A DNA stretch of 64,000 bases from Rotaria sordida. Taxonomy: Eukaryota; Rotifera; Eurotatoria; Philodinida; Philodinidae. A model generated the notes under the pieces. The model searched no databases. It had not been told where the DNA came from and saw only the letters and a list, made by a program, of their open reading frames with translations. Shown here piece by piece: positions 22,579 to 35,344 of this stretch. A program made the translations under genes and the position numbers. The DNA is taken from positions 1 to 64,000 of the forward strand of contig CAJNOL010001328.1 in assembly GCA_905250125.1 (NCBI GenBank), read 5' to 3'. Within the stretch, counting starts at the first letter, position 1. The number at the start of each line of letters is the position of its first letter.

Positions 22579-22899
22579 CATAGGCAGCGAAACATTTTGA
22601 ATCGAGGATAGGCTGATAATTTTTTTTCTTCTATACCATTCAAATAAAACACAATTAATACTGTTTATTTCGAACTCACATTTCTTTCACGCATAACAAT
22701 AGTTCAGATCAGAGATGAGTTTGCAACTTATGGCAAAAAAAGCTTGTATTCAAATAGCCACTTAAACTTTTGTCTTGATTGAATATTGATCTACAAATAT
22801 AGTCCATCGGATGCAAAAATTTTGGATCTGAATTTGGATTGGTAGTCTTCGTACTCTCAATGCAATTCTTTTACTCCCAATTTAATAATTATTTCGAAG
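22579..22899. repeat. Dispersed repeat, copy B
   Basis: Second copy of the element at 13899-14263 in the same orientation, sharing GAACTCACATTTCTTT-like, CAGATCAGAGATGAGTTTG and TATAGTCCATCGGATGCAAA blocks. It is shorter by an internal deletion near its left end. Confidence 0.7.
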
Positions 22900-23869
22900 A
22901 TGCAGCAGTTCTTTCGATTAATTTTTCAGTGACTAGCACACCTACACATTTTTCAAACACTCTTGACGGTAATATGGCAATAATCAAGTTATTATTAGCT
23001 CTTACATGCAGCTAGCGCCATCAGATCTGAATTCGAGAAGTTATACCTAGATTCAGATCAGACTCTGGCCAACAGCAATATTTCAGATTCTGACTCAAAA
23101 CTAGGATCGGTTATATTCTGAACCTATTTGATGAGCCGCACTCTAGGAAGGATTTTTGATTTGTACTACTGGAAATTAAGATTATAGTGATGCAGTAATG
23201 CTTCCAGAGAAGGAATCTCATTGTGGATTAGTTCAGCGTGTTGAAAATGTCTGATTGGCATCTGAGATTAACAGCTGAGGGAGGAGAAACTTTTGGGCAT
23301 TATCCAGTAGATATGACTGCTAAATGCTGTGAAGGTATTTTTCAAATGTAACAAAACAGTATGACGTGAACTCATTGCTAATTTATACTACAACACTTAG
23401 TCATACGAAACTCAGTTTTTTTTTCCTAAAAGTGTTAGTAGTTGCCGGTGATGACAGCAAAACTTTTCAAGCACTAAGCAAGTTTGTTAATCTGATAGAA
23501 TAAGAAACAACTGTTTGAATCTCTCTTAGGCTATGAAACTTGAATTTTGATGAACTTAAGCCTACTCAGGTCTTGTGGTTTCGCCTGCTATGGAAGTGTA
23601 CTGTTCTTTATTACTTAAAATTCAAAAAAAATTATTTTGAATACAAGTTTATTGTGACGATTTCCGTTGTGAGAGATACCACTTAAAAGCTATTCTAAGT
23701 ATATTTTATTGGTATCTCAAAAAAAAACGCCCCTCGCTGTACTTTTCTCGTCCCTTACATACTACTTCGTATATGCAGGATAACTTTGAAAAATACGGAG
23801 GACACAATAAGAGAAAAATATGAAAAGAACAAAGGTTAGAACATAATTATGGACCACGCTAGGTACGAG
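22900..23869. other. No gene seen
   Basis: Non-coding, somewhat more GC-rich than average. A motif AGGTCTTGTGGTTTCGCCTG near 23570 recurs as AGGTCTCGTGGCTTCGCTGC near 24488 on either side of a tandem repeat, hinting at an element spanning about 23565-24510. Confidence 0.4.
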
Positions 23870-24210
23870 GGAAGGACATACCAAGGATGCTATTCCAAAG
23901 TACATAACTATCGGACAAGGGTATTGTCATTATTCCTTTTATGGATATTATGTACAAAAGGAGAACATACCAAGCATGCCGTTCCAAAGTACAATTAGAG
24001 AACGGAAAAGGATATTGTGGTTAGAAAACAGAAAAGGATATTGCGGTTATAGAACAGAAGAGGATATTGTGGTTAGAGGATATTGCGGTTAGAGGATATT
24101 GCGGTTATTCCTTTTATGGATATGCATGAGAAGAGAATATGTCCTTCCAAAGTACACATGCAAAATGGAGAAGAATATTGTAGTTATTTCCCTTACGGAT
24201 GACATTATGT
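23870..24210. repeat. Degenerate tandem repeat
   Basis: Irregular copies of two motifs alternate: ACATACCAAGCATGCCGTTC with TTCCAAAGTAC, and GGATATTGCGGTTATTCC with TTTTATGGATAT. The short unit GGATATTGYGGTTAGA is repeated at least five times around 24015-24090. Satellite-like, no coding content. Confidence 0.6.
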
Positions 24211-24897
24211 ACGAGAGAAGGACAAACTAATGGTGTCATGGCAGGTTGGAGCATTACATTTATAACAACAATTAAATTATCTTATGTTGAAAATAAAGAA
24301 TTAAACGTAGATAGAGACGTCCACGAAAACCAATCAGTATGCCTCTGTACACGAATTTGTAATAGATAAAATACAGACTGACCTTGTAATAATGCATCAT
24401 CTGTCAGAAGAACATGAAAATTAACTTATATTAGAAAATTTATACGTTAAATCGAGCCTATTTAAGCCTTTATCCGATCCTACCTAGGTCTCGTGGCTTC
24501 GCTGCCTATGTATACGAAATTTTTTGCTAACAAGGAAACTACCTGAACCGTAACTTTACGTTAAAGCTTATATTGAGAGTTGCCGCGACGAATTGTAAAA
24601 TAAACGTGCCGTTACAGCGATGATTTCCAAAAAAGCGTTTCTAATTTCACTGCTTCGACTGTATTAGCCCATATGGGATCTATTATGAGGATGAAATTTC
24701 AGACGAAAAATCTTTATTACAGTTTTTGTCATAATATTCTGTGAATTCAATAAAATGCTTATAACATGAGAAGAAAGGTCAAATGGTGCGAAATCTTTTA
24801 GAGTATTCATCTAAAATATAAGTTCTACTTATGAGTTCAAGTAGAGAGATTCTGTCGTTTTTTAATCATTTAAAAACTTGTTAACTAATAGAGAAAA

Positions 24898-25035
24898 CAT
24901 CATGGTCGTCAGAGATGTGCACCGCGCGGGTGAGGGAATAGATGATATAAGCCTTAAGAAAGCGGCGGCGATTACCGTACCGAATGGCTTTTCGTTAAGC
25001 GGGGCGACCGCTCGCAGTTTACTGAAAGATTTTGT
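24898..25035 (+). other. GC-rich island: possible pol III RNA gene or foreign fragment
   Basis: About 135 bp at roughly 50% GC, in surroundings near 30% GC, with abrupt edges. It ends in TCTTTTTTTTC, which would be a good RNA polymerase III terminator, and contains possible short stems (AGCGGGGCGACCGCT). On the plus strand it also reads open (VVRDVHRAGEGIDDISLKK, then AAAITVPNGFSLSGATARSL), a non-repetitive, bacterial-looking peptide. I recognise neither an RNA family nor a protein. RNA gene, transferred fragment and chance are all open. Confidence 0.35.
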
Positions 25036-25812
25036 CTCTTTTTTTTCACAGATTTACTGCATCAATGTTTTTTGAATAAATAGTGCCTAGAAATTCATAA
25101 TCATACATGCAGATTGTACCGGTTTCTTCTTAATTATTTCTATATTCCGATTGAGACAATTCAAATTTAAGATGAAGTTGAATTTTAAGCTCGTTTCGAT
25201 GCGATTCACTACATTTTGAGATAGACCGATCTGACATGTGATCAGTTCATAATAGGCATATTTATAGATTTAATTAACGAATATCAAAATAAACTATAGA
25301 AATTAATGATATATCATAGAGAATGAGCCTATACTAATGAACTCATTGAACTTTTTCACATTTGTGTCCTGGATGTAATTTTTGTAAAATTACTTTCAAC
25401 AAGTAAGATAAAACCAAAAACGAATTAACAAATACCATAGTTTGCTTGAAAATATTGCTTCATATATAGATTAAACACTAATTGTATTTCATCTAAGTTG
25501 CATTCAAAAATCTGTCTTCTCCCATTCTTAACTTTCGCATGAGGATCTTAGACAAAAGAAAATGTTGAATCTATCCTAGAATCAAAACGTTCCACAACTT
25601 TGTTTTCATTTTGTTTCTTCCTGTACTGTTGTCTAGAAGTTACTTTTTAATTTAAGTCTCTGATTGATAGTGACATCTAGATTCTTTTTCTTTTCGGTAT
25701 GATTTGAAGGATCTCTTTGGCAATATATCATTTAAAGAACTATCAAATGAAGTCTATGGAAAAAAAGTGGTTCGTTTCTTTGTAAAAAAAAAACAAAAAA
25801 GTATTTTGAAAG

Positions 25813-28800
25813 ATGAGTACAGCACTTGGACAACGTAAACCAGAAAAACTTGAAAAAGGCAAAGGTAATCAATATATTTCTGCAAAGGAAAAGAATCTAA
25901 AAATTATTTAGAAAAATTTATCACTTTCTTTTAAATTCATAATTCATTAAAATTTTTGTTAAATATAACATAGCTAAAATTAAACGTTAATTGCTTCTCT
26001 TCGATATTTATACTCAATCCTTAGAAGTAGAAATTAAGTTTTTTTTTCTTTTTTGACTTTGATATAACATATTAACAATTTCTTGAGATTTATTTAAAAA
26101 AGGAATAAAAATATTCATATTTGTCATTCTGGCGACTACAGACAATAAAAAAAACAGTTTAGAAAAAAATTTTAATATTGTATCTCGAGAGAGTGATATT
26201 GGATTATATTCATATTCTTAAGCATTGATTTTTGTATACTTTAAGTGAAAAAATAATTCTTATTTTTTGTTTTGTAAAAATATATTATTTAGAAAAAGGT
26301 AAAGCCGGTGGTAAAGGTACAAAAACAGTATCACCTATTCTTGATGGACCAATTGAATCTGATACAAGTCGACCACTTGATTCAGAAGAAATTCAAGCAT
26401 TAGCTATTCGATTTGATGAACTTGAAAAAGTAAATAAATCAAAAACAAAAAATTTATTTATTTATTTTTTGTTTTTGTTAAAGTTACATCAAGATAAAAA
26501 TGGAAAAAAATTAACTGAACAACAAAAATCATTTATTGTTAAAAAAACTAAAACTGGTCCACAAAAACAACCGTAAGTATGTGAATAACAAAAAAATATT
26601 TTTTTTATTTTGAATGAAATTTTTTTTTAATATCCAATATATCAAAAATAATAGAATACAAGTAGCCAAAATTGCACCACAACAACCAGTACAAGAACAA
26701 TTAATTAGTTCAGGAATAAGATTTGATTCATCGGGTAATGTACTTTCATATAGTATTCTTGGAACAATTAATGATTATGTTACTGAATTACCTGATATTG
26801 AAGCTGCTGAAGTAAATTTACAATTAGAAAATAAAAAGTTTAATAGAAATTTTTCTTTTTCTTAGCTTTGTACAACGGGTAACGATAAAAAAACTGCTGA
26901 AGATATTCCAGAAATTGGTACATATGATAAAAAAACTAAACAACGAACTGGTAGTCCTGATGGTGGTACACGTGCATTAAAAAATTGGAAATTTCGTATG
27001 GATGAAAGACGACAAGTGATGAAAAATATGTCGAGTAAATTAATTAATACAAATTATCAATCAGAACATAACTCAATAGAAATTAGAAATCGAATCAAAC
27101 TGACTTTTATAGATTTGGTTCATTTTCCAACCCCGATAGACGTAGAATTTTCCTATAAATTTAAAATTATTTTAGATTTAAATTTTTGAGAATTAACTTC
27201 TGAAAATAATAATACTCTAACCTCATCGAGTTATGGTACTAGAAGAAAATGAATCAAATTTCTTTAAATCTTTGACATTCTGCGTCTTTTGAGACCTTTT
27301 CTGACTCAAATGAGCGATCAGAAACAGAAAAATTCTCAAAACAACCATCAATCTGTTAAATAAAAAAACGGAGATTTTGATCCTTGGCATTGTTCACAAG
27401 TACTTCAGAATAATTACATATTTTAGATTTTATGAGTTTCCTTATATGATCTTTCATTTGCGTTAAATAAATAGAAAATAATATTTTGCAGGAATCGGCT
27501 TGATTGGTGGAATTCTCTCTTAAATATTATATGTTACATCTTATAGAGACAAAATAAAAATATGCATAACTTTTGAAGGGGAAACGATAAGATTAGAGTT
27601 TTAACTAGGACATCATGTAGTACCTATAGACAAAAATTCATTGAAATCTGAGGGAAAACCTGAAAAGATTCCCTCGTAAGTCAGAATTGAGAGTAGATTT
27701 AAAGCCCAAAAAATAAAATCACCAGGACTGATACTAACAAAATTGATTCCTGCGCATTTCTAATTATGACAAGTATCCATATATGTTTAAATCGGAGATA
27801 GAATCTCTATTTGTTTGATCTACTTAACCTAAACATTGATAGTTATTGCGATTAACACCTTTTGTTTTTTGATTATAGGACTTTACAGCTATTATGACAA
27901 AGATCTTCATGTGAATTTTGTTAAGAATTTTTTTATTTACTATTTTAGAGGGATTAAAACGATCACCAGCTACTTTATTAATGAATCAAACAGATCGTTG
28001 GCGAGAACGTAAAGAACTTCTCGAACTTATGGATGCAACATTACCATTATTACAAAATGGAAAAAATTGGCGTTTAAATAGTGAATTTTGGACACAACAA
28101 CAACTTATTGGAAATGATGATACAGGAATACAGTAAGAAAATATTTTTTTAATATAGAAATTTTATTATTTTATGAAGTTTTCTATATATATAAAACAAA
28201 AGTTTAATCTGTTTAACTAAAAATAATAAATAATATATTTTAGTACTACATTAACACGTACAGAAACTGGTTGTCCACCATCATTTGAAACTATTGGTAA
28301 ACCAAGTCTTGGTGTTCTTGAAACTGGTATAGATTTAACTAATCAAAATCCTGAAATTTCAAATAAACGACAATGGTTTAGTTCTGAGTATGTTCTTATT
28401 GTTTTTTTTTTTTGAATTTCTAAAATTTTATTTATTCAAAAGATATTTGGAAAAACGACTTAATCAATTAAATCCATATATGGAAGAAATAGTTCCATAT
28501 AAAGCTGATCTATCATCATTACAAATTATTGGTTATAATTCAACAAGACGTAAAAGTCAACAAAAAAATAATATTGAAGTACATCTTTGTGAAAAAATCA
28601 ATGAAAAAGATAAAGAATATGAAATAGAACCAACAGATAATATTCAAACAAATGATAATGATGATGATGATAAAGAAAATGAAAATATCGGAGATACATT
28701 TAATGATATACCAGATATTGTTGATGCAACGATAATGGGTAAATACGAAAATTTAAAAAAAAAAACAAAAGTTAATTTTATTGATTTTGTTTTTGAAATT

Positions 28801-31800
28801 TAATTAGGTCCTGCTTTAAAAATTGATACATTTATATTTCAACAAATGCCTTATATAAATGAAAATGAAGAACTTGATTTTATCTATGAAATTCGTGTTC
28901 AATTTGATAGTCAAGTTAATCAAAGTGTAACACGTATGGTTGAAATAAAAAATGTTGGAACAACAGTTTTTTATTATGAATGGCAACAAAAACCATATAC
29001 AAAACCATTTGATATTGTTAATTCAAAAATTCAACGTTTCTATTTTGATAATCGTACAAGTAAAAAAAGAAAAATTAAAACATTTTCTTTTAGTGTTTTT
29101 TTTTTCTGTTTTATTAACAAATAATATTAATTGCAGAACCTGTATTTCAACGTTATGAGAATCCTTTTTATTCTAACGGTAGACATGAAAAATATTATTT
29201 GCTATTGCTCGATAGATTTTTTTTTTAATCTTCAGTTAAAATGCATGATATTATTTATGCTATATGTTAAGCTTAAATCGATTATCAGATATTCACTGTG
29301 ATTAGTGTTGATCTCGAAGTGCATTTTTTTGTATCTTAAATAAACTTTGAGGTACCTATTTTGGTAGGAAACAACATCAAACTTTATATGACGAATGCTA
29401 ACAATAGAACTGCTTGTACTGTCAGTTGATTTGCTTAACTATGTTCGGGTCACATTAAAAGTCTCACTACCGAACTAGCAAATTTAAAATATGGCATCCT
29501 TGAATTTCAAGATATGTAAAAGAACTTGATCAAAAATCATCAGATTTTTCTGCACTCTGGAAACATTATAAAACGAAAATACTTTAGTAGTATACAAATG
29601 CTTTGATATTGGTTTATTGAGATCTTGTGTCTTTTGTGGACGAAAATTTAAGAGAAGGTCCACTAGAAGACCGGCTTGTGTTATACAGAAACGGTTGGCA
29701 CTAATTTTTTTTCGGGGAGCATTCTTTTAGCTTAAATGAAAGATCATATCGAGAAACATATAAATCCAAAATATTACGATTTTCTGATGTGGTTCAGAAA
29801 TATGTCAAAGATCATAATCCTTCATTTTGTGGGAAAACCATGAAAAGTCAAAGAAAAAAGGCTTTTTTCAAATTCTGGTCATATTTTGAGCTTTCCTTTG
29901 CGTTTGTTCATCGCTGAGAGACGGGGAATGTCTCAAAAGATGCAGAAAATAGTTCTCTACAAAATAGACCAGGTCAATGATGATTAGAAATAACTGTTAG
30001 TAATCAATAATGCCTTCACACAGCGAGGGGATCTATGATATATGAGTGACATTTTGCTAGTAATTTACCTCTAACCTCATCGAACCATGGTGTCCCAAAA
30101 AAATCAATTCAGTTTCTGAAAGCCCTTGAAATTCTGTATTTTTTGAGACATTTCCCGACTCTCAGCGATGAACAAACGCAAAGAAAAGCTCAAAATATGA
30201 CCAGAATTTAAAAAAAGCCTTTTTTCTTTGACTTTTCATGGTTTTCCCACAAAATGAAGGATTATGATCTTTGACATATTTCTGAAGTACATCAGAAAAT
30301 CGTAATATTTTGGATTTATATGTTTCTCGATATGATCTTTCATTTAAGCTAAAAAAATGCTCCCCAAAAAATAAATTTAGTACCGGTCGTTTCTGTATAA
30401 CATTGGTTGGTCTTCTAGTGGACCTTCTCTTAAATTTTTGTCCACAAAAGGGACGAGATCTCGATAAACCAATATCAAAGCATTTATATACTACTAAAGT
30501 ATTTTCATTTTATAATGTTTCCAGAGTGCAGAAAAATCTGATGATTTTTGATCAGGTCCTTTTACATATCTTGGAATTCGAGGATGCCATGTTTTAAATT
30601 TGCTAGTTTGGTAGTGAGACTTTTATTTTGACCCGAATATAGTTAAGCAAATCAACTGACAATACAAACAGTTCCATTGTAAGTGACAAATTGTTTCTGA
30701 ATTCGAACTCTACGCATAAGGTAGGCCCTAGTGAGGTGTAAAAAAACTCCAAAAATATACATGCCCTGAGGCCTATTCTTTTAGCGTTATAGATATTTTA
30801 CTATTACCGGAATTTTAAAAGAAGACTATCGAGCAAAATGTTTATAACTTTTTAACAAAGATAGCTAGAGTCCGGTGGTTTTCACCTTTCGAAAGAGGAG
30901 ATTGGGAGGCGCCTTTTTCTCCAAGATGAACTGTTGACAAAAATTAAGAAAATATGTTTAAAAGTTAAAAGAATTCCATACTTTTCGTGCGATTGAATAG
31001 GCGATTTATCTGTTCAACATTAGGATGTGGAAAGATAATCATTAGAATTATATCTTGAACTATAGATCATATGTCAAAATCAAAAGTTCATCAGAATAAC
31101 AGACTGTTTTATATACATTTTTTCAATGTTTTGTAGAAATGACTGTTTTTTAAATGATTTCGTCTTATACAATATTGGAAAAAAAGGCGTCCTCCTGTCT
31201 CCTCTTTCGAATGGTGAAAATGGCAGGACTCTAGCTGTCTTCGTTAAAAAGTTATACGCATTTTGCTCGATGGTCTTTTTTTAAACTTTCGATAATAGAT
31301 CTTTAGTCTATAGTATAATCTATACCAACAAATCAAATGATGATAATTGAACTAGAAGATGAAAGAACTTCATGTTTTTTCACAACTTGAATATCCATTG
31401 AAGAAAACATTCTTCTGAGACGAAATTTTCAAAGCATTCGAATTAGATGTAGATAAATCTGTAGGTAAAATCTCAGGTTCAAATGTCATCATTTGATTTA
31501 TTGGTACAAACTATGCCATAGACTGAAGCTTCAATAAAATGGCTATACCTCTAGAAAGAAAACTTAAAAGTACTTATCCGTTTGGGATTTTTCATATTTC
31601 ACTACAACCTATCTTATATGCATACAGTTCCGGGTGGGTGGGAATTTCGCTAATAAGACTTTCGCCATTGAAGAAAATCTTATTGACGAAACTCTGGCAT
31701 CTGACCTCTCCAGGTGTTAAAAAACTTTTGAGCTTAAATATGATTGCTAGTTTCTCAAGTATAGAGTCTCTGAAAAAAAAATAAAAGATACGTTATTAAA

Positions 31801-34800
31801 CTTCTTCGAATTCACAAATAGAATTCTCTTCACATTACCTAGTAGGATAGAGTAAATAATTCGTTACAAAATGTGTAACATCTTTCAACTTCCTACAATG
31901 ATGTACAATTCGATTGATTTTAAAAATGTAGTACCTTTTACATCTGCTGATAATAGAATGAAATTATGTAGCAATCTAAATTCTTAATATCTTGCTTTTA
32001 CTTGAGAACGAAATTAATTTCTAATAATTTGCACATTATTATCTTTGCTTTGATTAAAATTTCTTTAATTTATATGTATATTCATCTTGATTATTATTAT
32101 TATTACTATTACTCTCAAGGTTCAATCTTACCAAATGATACTCTCAAACTTTCATTTGTATTTAAATCAAGTGAACCAGGAATATTTACTGAACGTTGGC
32201 AATTATTAACACGTCCTGTTCTTTGTGGTGGTCGACCAATTATATTTACATTACGTGGTGTAACAATTGAAGAAGATATTCATCGGCAAACACGTATTAA
32301 TATTGATGTATATATTTATTATTATGAAGAAAAAAAATCAACAAAAAAAAATTTTTTTTCTTTTTTTCTTAGAAAATGCTTCTTCATAAAGAAGCTGAAA
32401 GTATTGTTCGAAAAGTTGTTTCCAATATACTTGATAACGTTCGAACACCTGAACGAGCTCGTTCACCTGTTGGTTTCTATATGACAGAACAAGAACAATT
32501 TCAACAAAATAATCCTGATGTAAAAATTATTTTTTCTACAAAAAAAAATTTTATTATTAGTTTTTTTTTCTTATAGCTTTATTTTGATTATGAAATAGTT
32601 GAACAAATAAAAAAATTATATGAACAAGTTGTACCAGAATATGAAGAACAAAAATGGAATTTATCAATTGATACATTACGTGATAAAATTTTATCATTCG
32701 ATGAAGATAATCCAAATAAACAAATATTTCTTGAACAACTTAATCAAGCTATTCATCAATTAACACTTCAACCGATATTACCATCAGAACAAACAACTTA
32801 TTTAGTTTGGTAAGTTGAATTAAAATTATTTGAAGAATAGAAAAACAAAAAAATATTATAGTTATGATATTATGAATCAATTTGTTGATTCATTTGTTGA
32901 TCAAATGGTTATTGTTCATCAGAAACTTCTAATTGATGAACCATCAAGTGAATCTTATCCAGATATTGATTTAAGTATGTTATTTAAAAAAAAAAAAAGT
33001 TTTTTTTTTTTGAAAGTTATTTATTTATTTAGATGGTTATGAATTTGAATCATGGAAAAAATTTTTTGAATATACAAAACAACAAGAAAGTAAGATTATT
33101 AATAATAATATTGAAATTTCTCTTTTTTCTTATTTTCTAGATGAAAAACGTCTCAAAAGTGCGGTTGGTGGTGCAACTAAAGATAAGAAGGCGCCACCAC
33201 CTTCAAAATTAGAAAGAGGAAAAGTTTGTATTTTTTGAATATTTATTAGAAAATAACTATCAACAAACATACATAATGTCATATAGAAAAACCTAAGAAG
33301 ATTTCTTATGGTTGCATTCGGAATCAGCATAATCGATATACCAACAATCTATTAGCTTTCGATGAAAAGTGATTGGTCAATTGAAAATGTTTCCTCGTTT
33401 GAGAATGAATCTTTCGAATCAATCCATTGAATACTTATGTGTCATGATGATTTTTTACGCTAGAACAAGATCTATGAAGACTAGTGGAGGAAGACCTCTT
33501 TTATCTAATGATGTATGTATCATCAAGTTCTATTGCGTAGCAGTGAGATTAGGGATGCAACGGTGATGGTGAACCGTTCACTGTCGCCGCTGCATCGCTA
33601 GCTGACGAGGGAACCTATCCAACTGTCGGAACGATTTTGAGTCGGGACTTAGCGCATCTTGTAGACCTCGGTGACTTATGTTTAACGTAAAAAGAGTTCG
33701 TGCCCGTGGCTTGCTTCTGGCGAGATATTGAGTTTTTAATGCATATTCCCTATAGGACCCTATGTTTTCGGCATAACCTTATTTTCGAGTTTTTGACCTG
33801 AAACTTTGCCCACATAAAATGCTCAGCTAGATTAGTTTACAAAAAAAATTTCAGTACCTTTCGACGAAGTCTCTTCGAAATATGACGACTACCAAAAATC
33901 CATGCTGTATACATACTATCAATAGAAAAGAATCTATATGTTAGAGTCGTCATATTTCAAAGAAACCGTTGAAAAGTTCTGAAATTTTTTTTGTAAACTA
34001 GTCTAGCTGAGAGCTTTATGTGGGCAAAATTCCAGGTCAAAACCTCGAAAATAAGATTATGCCGAAAATGTAGGGTCCTATAGGGAATATGCATTAAAAA
34101 CTCAATATCTCGCCAGGAGCAAGCCATGGGCACGAACTCTTTTTACGTTAAACATAAGTCACCGAGCTCTAGAAGTTGCACTAAGTCCCGACTCAAAATC
34201 GTTCTGACAGTTGGATAGGTTCTCTCGTGAGATGTCAATGAGTAGTGATACCTCCGTCATTTTCGACAGTAATCATGGCGAAAGTAGCGCTCTCTATCGA
34301 CGTTTTGACGGTACGTTATAACACTTGATAATACATACACCACTAGATAGAAGAAGTCTTTCTCTACTAGCTTATATATATTCCTTTTGTGAATCAGAGC
34401 TTTATAATCGCCTTCGGCGTACAGTATACGTATAGAGAAGATCTATTTCAATTCATTGTATTTGTTTTTTTATGGATTAAATTGATATCAAATATCAGCT
34501 TTTGTTCATTCTTAGTAAATCATTACAATTTCTTATAGTAAAACTTATGATAGATATAATCGATTTTTTTTATTCTTGATCTTTTCGAATATATATGAAT
34601 TTTGATTTGATTAATAGAACTATATCGATTGATTAGTACTATAAGAAAAATATACACTTGGAAAAAGTAATTCACAAATTATTTATATTTTAGAAATTAA
34701 CAGATAAAAATCGTCTCAAATTGGTAACTACTTATCCTATTTCTTTCTTCCAATATCTAATATAATTAATATTCAAATGAACCATCTCCACCTCTATCCA

Positions 34801-35344
34801 ATTGATTATCTCTTCTATTTAAAAAATAATTATTCTAGACTAGTATTATTTGCTTGTTTTTGTTTTTTTTTGAGCAGCATTTATTTTTTATAATATGTAT
34901 TTAAAAACAAAACAAAAAACAAAATTCTATATTTTCATATTATAGTCTCCAAAAAGATCTCCAGCTCCATCTCAAGCTCCATCAGCTGTTGGTAAACGTG
35001 GAACAGTTAGTGGTAGTATTTCTCAAATGAGTAAACGACCATCATTTATAAGTCCAGCTAAACCTGATAAAGAACGTTTTCAATTAACACCACAACAATT
35101 AGATGAACGTTTTAAATTAACTCAACAAGCATATTTACCAATATATTCATTATTATGTCATACATTTGATCGTTTAGAACAAGCATTAGATGATTTATCA
35201 GAAAAGTCTCCATCAAATAATGAAAATACTCTTTATACACAATTAGCAACAACAATACAAAATCAATCATTGAATGTACTTGATATACTTAAAGATGAAT
35301 TAACACGTAATGTAACATCAATAGATGTGAACAGTTTTTTTTAA
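25813..35344 (+). CDS. MYCBPAP: MYCBP-associated protein (MYCBPAP/AMAP-1)
   Basis: Cilium and sperm-flagellum protein in other animals; the mammalian protein binds MYCBP and belongs to the central-apparatus group. Eighteen exons join in frame to 923 aa: 25813-25864, 26293-26429, 26484-26572, 26655-26811, 26866-27034, 27949-28132, 28244-28387, 28443-28738, 28808-29059, 29137-29178, 32120-32307, 32373-32519, 32577-32809, 32862-32974, 33033-33089, 33141-33223, 34694-34723 and 34946-35344. An immunoglobulin-like, ASH/MSP-type section includes VEIKNVGTTVFYYEWQ, RFYFDNRT, GSILPNDTLKLSFVFKS and GIFTERWQLLTRPVLCGG, which matches the family. The N-terminus has GKAGGKGTKTVSP; the C-terminus is Lys/Ser/Pro-rich and then helical. 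Tiny exon 10 (42 bp) closes the phase between exons 9 and 11. Three introns are swollen by foldback elements. Family identity is by remembered resemblance. Confidence 0.87.
27215..27485. mobile_element. Diverged half-copy of the 29.4-30.7 kb foldback family (MYCBPAP intron 5)
   Basis: Resembles 30070-30345 in the same orientation: CTCTAACCTCATCGA, then CATTCTGCGTCTTTTGAGAC, ending in ATATGATCTTTCATTTGCGTT. The sister copy reads ATTCTGTATTTTTTGAGAC and ATATGATCTTTCATTTAAGC. Single-armed, so it could be a truncated copy. Confidence 0.5.
29401..30680. mobile_element. Large foldback element, ~550-bp arms (MYCBPAP intron 10)
   Basis: Left arm about 29401-29950 and right arm about 30131-30680 are inverted copies at roughly 90% identity by eye, with a spacer of about 180 bp. 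Outer ends read ACAATAGAACTGCTTGTACT and its complement ACAGTTCCATTGT. Matching internal blocks include AAGATCATATCGAGAAACAT and AAAGTCAAAGAAAAAAGGC. No transposase ORF. Typical of a non-autonomous foldback transposon. Confidence 0.85.
30790..31302. mobile_element. Foldback element, ~120-bp arms
   Basis: Arms at about 30790-30921 and 31177-31302 are inverted copies (ACTATCGAGCAAAATG with CATTTTGCTCGATGGT; CCTTTCGAAAGAGGAG with CTCCTCTTTCGAATGG), separated by about 255 bp. Same intron as the 29.4-kb element. Confidence 0.75.
31305..31526. mobile_element. Short inverted-repeat element, ~40-bp arms
   Basis: TACCAACAAATCAAATGATG at about 31323-31342 pairs with CATCATTTGATTTATTGGTA at about 31487-31506, with pairing extending outward through AGTCTATAG/CTATGCCATAGACT. 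MITE-sized; directly abuts the preceding foldback. Confidence 0.65.
33605..34229. mobile_element. Foldback element, 286-bp arms (MYCBPAP intron 16)
   Basis: Left arm 33605-33890 and right arm 33944-34229 pair along their whole length (outer ends ACGAGGGAACCTATCCAACT and GTTGGATAGGTTCTCTCGT; inner AATATGACGACT and AGTCGTCATATTT), with a 53-bp spacer. No ORF. Confidence 0.85.

Noticed and set aside
31539..31784. 81-codon frame in MYCBPAP intron 10
   Set aside because: No homology recognised, inside a repeat-rich intron, no matching splice sites.
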